From: Cyprinodon diabolis
Lineage: Eukaryota; Chordata; Actinopteri; Cyprinodontiformes; Cyprinodontidae
Length of the DNA stretch: 64,000 bases
Assembly (NCBI GenBank): GCA_030533445.1
Contig: CM060075.1
Coordinates: 33,991,196 to 34,055,195, forward strand
Direction: 5' to 3'
A program made the translations under genes and the position numbers. Under the pieces are notes generated by a model. The model had not been told where the DNA came from and made no database searches. It saw nothing but the letters and a program-made list of their open reading frames with translations. Positions 11,577 through 20,850 of the stretch are shown in pieces (positions within the stretch are counted from its first letter, which is position 1; the number at the start of each line of letters is the position of its first letter).

Positions 11577-12592
11577 GCTACTCAAAAAAATGAAAGGAAC
11601 ACTTTGTAATCAGAGTATAGCATCAAGTTAATTAAACTTCTGGGATATTGATTTGGTCAGGTAAGTAGCAGAGTGGGTTGTTAATCAGTTTCAGCTGCTT
11701 TGGTGTTAGTGAAATTAACAACAGGTGAGGGGCAACAACGAGACGGCCATCAAAACAGGAATGGTTTTACAGGAGGAGGCCAATTAAATTTTTCCCCTCC
11801 TCATCTTTTCTGATTCTTTTTCACCAGTTTTCCATTTTGCTAGTGTCACTGTCACTACTGTTATCATGAGGCGCTACCTGGACCTCCAGGGTCCTCCAGG
11901 ATGGCACATCAATACATGCCATTCCCAGAAGGTTTGCTGTGTCTCCCAGCACAATCTCAAGAGCATCGAGGAGATTCCAGGAGACAGACAGTTACTCCAG
12001 GAGAGCTGAACAGGGCTGTAGAAGGTCTACAACCCATCAGCAGGATATTTATCTGTTCTTTTATGCAAGGAGGAGCAGGAGGAGCACTGCCACAGCCCTA
12101 CAAAATGACCTCCAGCAGGCCACTGGTGTGAATGTCTCTGACCAAACAATCAGAAACAGACTTCACGATGATGGCCTGAGGGCCCGACGTCCTCTAATGG
12201 GCCCTGTGCTTACTGCCTGGCACCGTGAAGCTCGATTGGCACATGCCACAGAACACTGGAATTGACAAGTCCGCCACTGATGCCTGTGCTTTTCACAGAT
12301 GAGGGCAGGTTCCCCCTGAGCACATGTGACAGACGTGAAAGGGTCTGGAGAAGCCGTGGAGAACGTTATGCTGCCTGTAACATCATTCAGCATGACCGGT
12401 TTGGTGGTGGGTCAGTGATGGTCTAGGGAGGCATATCCTAGAGCATCTATATCCTATGGCATATCCCATATCCATGGAGGGATGCATAGACCTATACAGG
12501 CTAGACAACGGCACCCTGACTGCCATTAGGTATCGCGATTAAATCCTTGCACCCATTGTCAGACCCTATGCTGGTGCATTGGGTCCTCGGTT
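11577..12592 (+). mobile_element. Third Tc1-family element, 3'-truncated
   Basis: The left end reads CTACTCAAAAAAATGAAAGGAAC after a TATA tract, the typical start of one abundant fish Tc1 lineage distinct from the intact element at 8263. The transposase remnant follows, and sequence homology stops at about 12592, where a (TA)n microsatellite begins. No right inverted repeat is present. Confidence 0.8.
11868..12592 (+). pseudogene. Tc1 transposase remnant, stops and truncation
   Basis: The longest open stretch (11939-12265) reads [23 protein letters not shown] (first helix-turn-helix region and linker) and then [33 protein letters not shown] (second helix-turn-helix). It is stopped by TGA at 12263-12265, where a Trp codon is expected. 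The catalytic part continues with FTDEGR (first Asp, about 12292-12309), then CDRRERVWRSRGERYAACNIIQHDRFGGGSVMV, then a TAG at 12423. The DNGTLTAIRYRD and IVRPYAGA blocks follow, with the message broken off before the second and third catalytic residues. It is inactive. Its lineage differs from the 340-aa enzyme upstream. Confidence 0.8.
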
Positions 12593-12593
12593 C

Positions 12594-12621
12594 ATATATA
12601 TATATATATATATACATATAT
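12594..12621 (+). repeat. (TA)n microsatellite at transposon truncation point
   Basis: A TA dinucleotide run interrupted once by CA. It sits exactly where the Tc1 homology ends. Confidence 0.9.
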
Positions 12622-14685
12622 CTCCTTTACATACTATGAAACATATTGGATTTTTCAAGTGTGCCTATGAGGAAATAAGTAAAGGGATTTAATCAAAACC
12701 TTTTTTGAAGGATCCCAAAAAAATAGTGTAAGGTATACAGAACATATTTTTTTCTAATTTAAATAGTACCTTTTTAAAAGTAAAATTTTTTTCTTAAAGT
12801 ATTTAAGTGACAAGTGGCATATCATCAGTTGCAATTGTGCTGCAGTTTAAATTTAAGGGTCGAGATTTGCAAAAGTAATTCAGTTTTCGGTTTCATTGAA
12901 CATTAAAAAAGAATCCTGTATATCAATCATCGCTGGTACTTAAAAAAAAAACTGTTAAACAATGATTTCTTAGTACTAAAATGTTATGGAAGGTGAATTC
13001 CTTTTGTTAGCTGAGGGCTAGATTCTCTTATTTGTTATGCTTAAAGGAAGCTTTAGGTAAGTTGAGACTAAAAATGCATGGCGTGTGTCATTTCTGTGCT
13101 ATGCATGATCGCCTCGGCTGAATAGCATCTTTAGTCTTTTTATTGGGGTCTTTTTTTATTAGGCTGTAATTCACCGGCTTCATGACAGCAAGCAGCATTT
13201 GGCCTAATGTATCTCTCTGATGAATAGTTCCTTTATGTAGCTGAAACTTAAAATCTGATGTTAAAAAAAAACATTTTTGTTCTGTATCTTTTAAGAAACA
13301 ATATCTTCTCTAGATGATGAAACTTAAAAAAATAAAATTACCTTAAATTTGCCCAAGAACAGCATTGAAAAAAACTTTTTGCAAGGACACACCAACACCA
13401 CCTGCTCAACATTGCAACGTCTTTTTCAAAGCAACTTAATCTTTTCTTTATTATTCAGCTTTTCAAAAACTTTAAAAAAAACCTACATGTGTTTAACTTT
13501 AATCATACCTCCTGATCAGAACGACATTGTATCCAGGCGGTTCTTACAATGATGCAAAAGCACAAGATCAAAAGTATTGCCAGCAAATGAACACACTCTA
13601 TTGGGTTTCTTTTGTGTTACTGTTTTCATTATTCTGTCATTGTTTATGTTCACTGGATGTTGCCATATTCATAAATGTCTTTGTCTTACATTTTTTAGTT
13701 AGATTTTTCTGTGTTTCTTCCTTATGTTAGATGTCAGCTAGGTTTCCCTCTTGGTTTGAAAGTTCATCTTTGCCACAGTACATTTGTTTGTGTCAATTTG
13801 TCTTCATTTCCCAGCTGCCTTACTTTGATCAGTCACAGCTGTACCACATTTTCTCTGATTAGCTTATCTGGTTCCACTTCTGTCTTAGTATTTAAGCCCT
13901 TGACTTTTCTTTGTTCCAAGTTAGGTTTTTATTCTGTTGCATTGGCTCACACACATTTTCCTGTCACCCTATGGTTTATGCTGCTGTGCTTTAAAGTGTC
14001 GAAGCAAAAGTGGTAACAAGTTAAAAGTATACTATTATTCCTTGCATCTTCATATGGACCCTTCTTTTGTCAGCATCACAGAATTTGCCCACTTGAAGAT
14101 TATTTTGTTGCATTTTAAATGTTTCAGATCAACAGATATTTTGCAATATTGAATGTTATCAACAATGTCTGGATATAGTGATTTAATGTAAAACAGAAAA
14201 TACTGTACAAAATAAAATGAGGCTAATTGAAAGAGTAGTCAGCCCTAGAAATGTAATGAATTGCTCCCAACTCTTTTAGGCGGTATTGGTTCAATTCGGC
14301 ATTATTGAATATTTGAGTCCAGGCTATAGTAAGACGATTCCAAAACACTCATTTTACTTTTTGAGCCATTCAAATAGGGCAGGATGGTCTGCAGTTCTTA
14401 AAGGTATAGAGGATGATATTTTATTTCCGGGTGGATCATCTAAATAAGTGGTCAATCATTCTGGTAATATGTTCACGTAAGTCCATCCTATGTGCTCGTC
14501 CCTTTAGCTATCACTGCATGCGGCTAACCAGGCATATATCTGTGGTGAGCTACGGTTTTAGACAGTCACGAAGCTCGCGTTTCTCACTGCTGTTCTTGAA
14601 AATGACCCAGGGTCTTAAGAGAAAAAGTGTCTACAAAGTGTATGAGAAGACAAGAAAAGCCTCAGAAGAGGCAGGGAAATCTCAG
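12622..14685. other. AT-rich intergenic sequence
   Basis: No gene or recognised repeat to 14400. The 14413-14787 region is somewhat higher in GC and contains the palindrome listed separately. Its open frame has no known domain. Confidence 0.4.
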
Positions 14686-14721
14686 AATGCTTTGCATGGA
14701 GAGCTCTCCTTGCAAAGCATT
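14686..14721. repeat. 36-bp near-perfect palindrome
   Basis: Two 18-base arms meet at a central GAGCTC. The only mismatch is the pair 14697/14710. Each arm contains ATGCTTTGCA-type sequence. It could form a cruciform and may be the middle of a small foldback repeat. Confidence 0.9.
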
Positions 14722-15329
14722 ATGGGATTTGCTGTCACAGCAGCCCACTGTCGCCAAAGGCTGATACTGCCTGACTGCTGTGACTAATAACAAAGATGGC
14801 GCAGGCACCGTGCGGTGAAGAAAGAGTGATCATCTGACCAGATGGTCAGTTACATGAGTTTGATATAAAGTCCGCTATATAGTCCCCGTTCTATATAGTG
14901 ATTGAAGGATTTAGGGGTTAGGGCATACGCTCGGATACAGTAATCTTGTATGAGCTATGAGAGCAGCAACTTTTACACAGAGCGTACATGAGGAGAAATG
15001 GGAGTATTACAGATTATATGGACACTGCAATCAGTGTCAAAACAGAAAAGGAAAAACAGGAAAAAACAGGAAAAAGGAGAAAAGGTAAAAGAAAGAAGAG
15101 CTAAGATGAAGACAATTATAAAACATCTTCAGTCTGCTTCATCGCCTGCAAAGAGAGATGTTAAAGAGAAATGCACAATCAACGGATATAGTATAAGAGA
15201 TACACTTAAGTAGGACCTTGATACTATCGCTGAAGTATAAGTGGTAATATTTAATCATACATGTAGACTGTGGTAGCTTAAGATAAGAATATGGGCTTTC
15301 TGTATGGAAGTGATTCTCTAAATACCTGG
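14722..15329. other. Intergenic sequence with purine-rich tract
   Basis: 15037-15110 is strongly purine-rich (A/G runs). A partly repetitive phrase (CTATATAGT, twice within 14873-14900) occurs. No gene is seen. Confidence 0.4.
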
Positions 15330-16420
15330 AACCATGCACCCCAGAGCAAGGGCGCTGGATGACCCAGTAGCCGGATGACCCAGTAGGTGAGCCTTGAAAT
15401 CCAGAAGGGGGGGAAGGGAGCTGTGTCACCGCCACACTAACCCATCCAGTTCCTGCTACGGACCCGGGCCCCATCCTGCACCAGGACGAGACGACCCCCG
15501 GCACAAGCCTCCTAGGGACGGGGCCAACATGTCCCGCATGGGCCACCCAACCAGAACCTCCCTCCCTCCCAATAACTCACAGGACCACTTCCTCCCCCTC
15601 AATACCCTAAACACCCCTCCCCCCACCCCTTTTTGGGGAGAGCAGAAATGTCAGCCCCAGCAAAGGCAGGCCACCAAGGCCCCACAACAAATCCCGCCAA
15701 GACCCCGGACCAGGCAGTCCGCTCTTCCTCCAGGCCCCAGCTCCAGGCGACAACCAGAGAATGGGCATGTGAGAAAGGCCCCCGATCCTCCCTGCGCCCG
15801 CTCAGCTGTCTTCCCTCTGGAAGATAGCTGGTGGCAGCGCACCCCCCCAATCAACCACCCACAACCCTCAATGTCTAAAGACGAGAGGGGCTGGAGGGAG
15901 CCATCCGAGGTGAGGCCCACACAATAAGCCCCCCCTCAGGTGTCCTTACCTCTCTCCCCCCAGACAATGCCCTACATAGATGTGTGCTTTGAAAATGTTG
16001 TGAATGAAATGCAAAATAAAAGTGGGGTAGGGGACATCGTCAGAAGGTGGGACCCTCCAGTAACAACCCCCTCCCCAAGGTCCTGCATGTGTGGCAGTTT
16101 GATGGAGCAGGCAAAGGGAGGAGTCTGGGGATGGGGAGAAAAAGACTGTGGGGCCTACTGCACCCCCAGGGAGTCAGGTCCCCCGCTGACACCGGTAGAC
16201 ACCCCTATTCCTCGAGAGCCCACCCAGAGAAGGGGGGTCCCGCCAGTAGAACCACCATAGCCCTGGGGTCAGGGACAGGTGGCAGGGCCCGCAAGCCAAG
16301 CAGAAAAGGGCCCACCTCACCACCCCCCAAACCCGCCCACCAAATCTCCTGGCTGTCCCGGAAGAAAAAACACAAAACAAAAAAAAAACTGGTTAGCCGA
16401 CCCTCACGAATCAGAACCAT
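15330..16420. repeat. C-rich, GC-rich segment, probable dispersed repeat
   Basis: About 1.1 kb of C-rich sequence stands out sharply from the AT-rich surroundings. It is full of CCCC runs and AGG/GGAG motifs on the plus strand. Long overlapping open frames on both strands (for example 15394-15927 plus and 15651-15920 minus) follow from the lack of AT-rich stop codons and are Pro/Arg/Gly-rich without domain resemblance. It starts near a short tandem duplication (GGATGACCCAGTAG at 15356 and 15373) and ends in an A run at 16374-16388, which would suit a retroposed element. I recall similar C-rich text in teleost genomes but cannot name the family. Confidence 0.45.
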
Positions 16421-16656
16421 CTACATTTCTTTTTAAGTGGAGAGGGCAGTCTCCAACAATTCCTTTAAGATTGTTGACCTACTATTAGCATTAAAAACTT
16501 TTAAAATGAGTTGGAAACCTTTTTCAAACTGATGGATGTCAGTGGATGACTTTTGACAGCAGTATGTTATTTTGGGGCCTTCCAATCAACTCCATATTGT
16601 CAGACAGGTTCTATTTAATTATCCCTCGGATCTACAGGTCAGGTGGTGAACCAGCC
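16421..16656. other. AT-rich sequence without features
   Basis: Nothing recognised. Confidence 0.4.
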
Positions 16657-17034
16657 AGTGCATCTATCCATCTATCCATTTTCCGTCAAGCTTATCCCAA
16701 GCATGGTTGCAAGGGGTGCTGTTGGCTGTCTCCAGCTGTCAACGGGCAAGAGGCGGGGAACGCTCTGGACAGGTCACCAGTCTATTGCAGGGCAACAGAG
16801 AGACAAACAGGACAAAAAAAAAATTCACATACACATTTACAGCTAAGGAGAATTTAGAGGAGCCAATTAACCTAACAGTCATGTTTTTGGACTGTGGGAG
16901 GAAGCTGGAGTACCCGAAGAGAACCCACACATGCACAGGGAGAACATGCAAACTCCATGCAGAAAGCAAGGAAATGAACCTGGAACTTTCTTTCTGCAAA
17001 GCAGTAGTGCTACCCACTGCACCACTGAGTCGCC
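16657..17034 (+). repeat. Dispersed teleost repeat with (ATCC)n edge, copy 1
   Basis: The copy begins with an ATCTATCCATC run and a TTTCCGTCAAGCTTATCCCAAG-type phrase. It continues through the markers GGACAGGTCACCAGTCTATTGC, CAATTAACCTAACAGTCATG, TTGGACTGTGGGAGGAAGCTGG and GAACATGCAAACTCC-type text. It ends near CACCACTGAG. These phrases are very common in teleost genomes. Two further copies lie in inverse orientation at 26019-26104 and 28322-28560. No coding capacity. The repeat class is not settled here. Confidence 0.75.
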
Positions 17035-17320
17035 GTTAGCCAGCCAGTGTAATTGAACAACATATGTGGTTAACCATAAATTCATTCTTTATCATTAACA
17101 GTCAGAGCTCTCATGATTTTAAATAGTGCTGCTTTGGTTTGGATAGCTTCCTCTAATATAAGACATAAATATAATCCTTTGAAAAATGTCACTTATATTA
17201 ACCAATATCAGTTTGAGTTGATATTAAAATTGGGTTGAGGACATGAAAAAATAAAGTAAGAGACAAATAAATAATGCTATAACAGCTTAAGTCCAAGTTG
17301 TTAAATAAATTCATATTTAA
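17035..17320. other. AT-rich sequence before a hairpin
   Basis: Nothing recognised. Confidence 0.4.
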
Positions 17321-17377
17321 CAGTGAAATATGAATTTAACCTATGTTTTTGCCATAGGTTAAATTCATATTTCACTG
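17321..17377. repeat. Perfect inverted repeat, 25-bp arms, 7-nt loop
   Basis: Arm 17321-17345 is the exact reverse complement of arm 17353-17377. The spacer is 7 bases (17346-17352). The arms are AT-rich (CAGTGAAATATG at the outer end). No target duplication or coding sequence is evident around it. It could be a small foldback element or an extruding hairpin. Confidence 0.95.
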
Positions 17378-18356
17378 CTAAAAAATACTATTCATTTTTA
17401 TGATAAAACTTATTTTAAACTGATTTATTCAATTCTAAAGGACAATGCAATGAAAACAAGCTTTATGATTAAATAAATAAATCTGACATTTAGGTCATTT
17501 GCTACCATTTCAGGTTTTGCTGTAAAGGATTACAGCCCCCACACCATTTCTAACATGAGACTGATACTGATATATGACTCTGTTCCTTTTCATCTGAAAT
17601 AAAAGCTAAGCTCCTGCAATGACATCTCCTGCAATTTAAATAGAAATATTCTTCAGAGCTGTCATTGGGGAAAAGAAATAATATCACTGCAAAAAGGAAC
17701 AAATACAATGGATCTTTTCTTATTTTTTCAGGTTTACAAGCTAATCGTGACTCCATGCTAGTCCAACTCTTTCATTTTGAATAAGAAGGTTCTAACAGGT
17801 TTCTGTCACTGGAATGAAAAACCAAACCCCAGACACTCTGCACTCTCCAATAGAGAGCCTTTTTAAATCCTCCGACAATGAGCGGGATAGATAAGAGGAG
17901 ACACGCACAAACAGGAGGAGAGAAGGATAGAAAGGTGTAAAATGGAGAGGATAACGAACGAGTGCGCCACCGAGAAAGAGGGCCTTAATGATGTCTGTGT
18001 GATAAGTCTGAAATGGGAAAATTGAAATGAGAGCCCTGACAATGGTGGTCGGCTAGAAGAGCCAATTGGAGCGGCTGCAGCAGCAGTCATTCATTTGGTA
18101 ATAGGAGAGAAAAGAAAGAAATATGAGAGAGGAGAGAATCTGTAAACACACCAAACCATAAGGAAACGCATATGGGGGACAGCAAGGGTATAAAAGTATG
18201 AATGTTCATTTCCACCACTTTGGAGAAAATTACAGCCGGAAATCTTTGGCCTTAGAAGTCAATATAGTAACTATGACATTTAAAATGATGTTCATAAAAC
18301 TTTGGACTCCTAGTTATGAGTGATCGTTTCAAGATTATAAGCTTCAGAAAACCATT
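17378..18356. other. Intergenic, with a possible conserved non-coding block
   Basis: No gene. The 17810-18110 stretch is balanced in composition and free of recognisable repeats, with homeodomain/GATA-like words (AGATAAG, TAATGATG, CCAATTGG). It could be a conserved non-coding element, but that is a guess from texture. Confidence 0.25.
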
Positions 18357-18364
18357 TATATACC
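18357..18364 (+). repeat. 8-bp target-site duplication of the hAT MITE, left copy
   Basis: TATATACC, repeated exactly at 19653-19660. Length fits hAT insertion. Confidence 0.85.
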
Positions 18365-19652
18365 CAGAAATGGCAAAAGAACTCACTTTCCGTACTTGAG
18401 TAAAAGTACAGATACTTGTGTTAAAAAATACTCTGATAAAAGTGGAAGTAATGAATAAACTTCTTTACTCAAGTAAAAGTAACAAAGTACAGGCTTGTAA
18501 ATTTACTTAAAGTATAAAAGTAAAAGTAGAAACCACTTTTTTCATGCCGTTGCCTACATTTTAAATGGATGTCTGCCAATAGAACTGGATCTCCGTTGTG
18601 TTCATTTTCAATCATCTCGTCGTCCATACTACTATGCTAACGCCACCGCCACCAAGCTGCAATGATTTGCCGCGAATGAATACCGCCGAATCTGTCGATT
18701 CATCTTGTAGTGGTGCGTCAAATGCAACGTAGATTCCCATCCAATTAGATTGAATTTGGTATTGATGACGTGAAAAATAATAACCGTAACTCCATTGAAA
18801 TGATTCAAAACTAAAGTAACAAGCCAATTTTTTTAAATGTAAGGAGTAGAAAGTGTCATAATTGAAGGTGACTCTGGACCAGAGCAACTACAGAGGCTGG
18901 AGAAGGTTTAAGAGGTTTTATTGAGAAACAAGGCAGTGGACATGAACTGGAAGCAGTTTGGTCAGGTCAGGTTCTTCTGGGCTTCTGCAGAGAAGAAGAG
19001 GCTGGTGAATGAGAGGAAACTGTGCTGGAGGATTTTGGTGGGGCTGACACTCACAGTAGAGAGGCTGTGGTCCGGTCTTGGGGGGGAAGTGTCCCCGGTG
19101 GTCCGTGTGCTGACCAGTACTCTCTCCCTGGTTGGAGGTTCGAGGGTGGACAGGCAGGTGATCGCAGGTAGGAGGGCTGAACGGTGGTTAACCCGAGATC
19201 CTTCTCGGGTTCCTGGTTGTTTCTCAGGCGGAGGGTCCAAGGTCTTAGGTTCACGGCTGGGTCCAGGGGTCAGAAACAAGGGTTCTGCAGAAAAAGGATC
19301 AAAACTGGATTTAGACTAGGGTTTAACTTTTACTAGGACTAGGCTTGGGTTTGGTCTGTTACCAACGCTGTGGCGTTAACGAACTGACGCCCTCCTCCTG
19401 GTTCCAGCTCCTTAAGAAGGGTGGTGATCACCTCAGATGTAGTGCACCTGCCCGTCCATCCCTGCAGAGGAGAGAGAGAGAAAAACTGGCCTGCACCCGG
19501 ATAGAAGCCAGAGTGTGACAGAAAGTACAGATATTTGTGTAAAAATTAAAAGTAAAAAGTCGCCATAAAAATAAGTAGTAAAGTAAAAATATAAGAAAAA
19601 TCTACTTGAGTACAGTAACAAAGTATTTGTACTTCGTTACTTCCCATCTCTG
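18365..19652. mobile_element. hAT-type MITE, interrupted by a solo LTR
   Basis: A non-autonomous DNA element of 621 bp once the LTR inside it is set aside. The ends are CAGAAATGG and CCATCTCTG, which are near-inverse, and the element is flanked by the 8-bp duplication TATATACC. The interior is full of AAGTAAAAGTA-type and ACTTGAGTA motifs (18396-18540 and 19525-19640), as in abundant teleost hAT MITEs. It has no transposase and would depend on an enzyme encoded elsewhere. The LTR insertion at 18854 split it. Confidence 0.88.
18854..19520 (-). mobile_element. Solo LTR with 5-bp target duplication
   Basis: A 667-bp LTR left after loss of the internal part of an LTR retroelement. It begins TGTCA and ends TGACA, and is flanked by exact GAAAG duplications (18849-18853 and 19521-19525). 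Five-base duplications fit Ty3/gypsy-like, copia-like and some retroviral integrases. The minus orientation is preferred because on that strand an AATAAAACC polyadenylation-like signal (plus coordinates about 18918-18926) lies near the 3' end. Higher GC than its surroundings. No gag or pol is present, so the family cannot be assigned. Confidence 0.85.
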
Positions 19653-19660
19653 TATATACC
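19653..19660 (+). repeat. 8-bp target-site duplication of the hAT MITE, right copy
   Basis: TATATACC, identical to 18357-18364. Confidence 0.85.
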
Positions 19661-19764
19661 ATATAATGCTAAGATTTTAAAAGAAACTAGGGTCTTTGAA
19701 TGAGATCTGTTGTTTTCTTCCTGTTAAAAAAAAAGTTACCATCCCTTTTGGGCAGAGTGCTCAA

Positions 19765-20850
19765 AAACTGTATGCAAGTAAAAGTAGCATTGCTTATTTT
19801 TACTCAAGTAAAAGAAAAAAAGTAGCCAACAAATTCCAATAAATTCATTAGGAGTGAAAAACAAATGGGGAAAAGGCTACTCAAGCACTGCATAACTGAT
19901 GAAAACATCTGAATAAATTGATGTAAATGTATAAATAAATAGATAGATAAAATAAATAGATTAAATAAATATAACATTCAGTAGTCAAACAATAATATCA
20001 GGTGGAAGAAACTTAGAATAATTTTTGCAATAAAATCTCTTGTATCATAATTGATAGTAAGTTAAGGATGTATGTAAGGGAAATTATGTTAAATTACTTC
20101 CGGTAACACATACTTATACAGAAAAGCATTGCCTCTTATGCCCTGAGATCCAACAATCAGCTGTTGCTCACTGTTCCTTTTGCCAGCACAGAGCTAGGGA
20201 AGAAAGCCTTTGTCCATGCAGCTCCTTGTGCGCAGAAGTTGACCAAGTTTTACCCTTAAATGCTTTTAAGTTAAAGATGAAAGAATTTGAAACAGCTTAA
20301 ATTATCTCTCATTGTTTTACTTGATTTTTTTTTTTTTTTGTTACGGCCATTTAATTTTATGTAAATCTGTTCACTCCGTAACTTTGCTGACTCTTGACCA
20401 GGACTCCCTTGAAAAAGAGTTTATTAATCTCAATGGGTTTTTTTTTTCCTTGTTTTTTGGGGGGGATTTTTTCTCCTGGTTAAATAAAGTTTAATAAATA
20501 AATGATACACTAAACTTTTTGCTGTGTTTCCACTTGGCCACCAAATGACACAGCAAGTACAGCAAATAGAAAATAACATTAAAACAAAGAGAGAAGTCAC
20601 ACTTGTTTTTTCTTTTTTTATTTCTTGTGCATTTTTATTTATAACAAGCCTGTTCTTGTTCGCGTGAGGTTACTTATGCTGGGTGAGGTAGCAAGACATT
20701 TTACTCAAGTAAGAATAGTCATACCTCATCATATTTTTACTTATATAAAAAGTATATTGCAAAACAACTACTCTTTAAAGTAATTTTTTCTCAAAAAGTT
20801 GCTGAAGTTCTGTGCCTTGAGTAAATGTAACTAGTTACTACCCAGTTCTG
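19765..20850. mobile_element. Second hAT-like MITE, degenerate
   Basis: The left part (19770-19820) has CAAGTAAAAGTAGC and TTTTTACTCAAGTAAAAG. The right part (20700-20850) has TTTTACTCAAGTAAGAATA, CTCAAAAAGTTGCTGAAG, and ends TAACTAGTTACTACCCAGTTCTG-style. These match the ends of the abundant teleost AAGTA-rich hAT MITEs. I found no matching 8-bp duplication. The interior includes (AAAT)n/(GATA)n-like bases at 19932-19972 and T runs at 20326-20340. It is old, and the left boundary is uncertain. Confidence 0.55.

Noticed and set aside
15394..16436. Several overlapping Pro/Arg/Gly-rich open frames on both strands
   Set aside because: Low stop-codon frequency in C-rich DNA explains them; no domain, no consistent start, and competing frames on both strands.
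19753..20850. Exact boundaries and 8-bp duplication for the second hAT-like MITE
   Set aside because: A CAGAG start at 19753 and a TTCTG end at 20850 are tempting, but the flanking eight bases do not match, so the left edge is left approximate.
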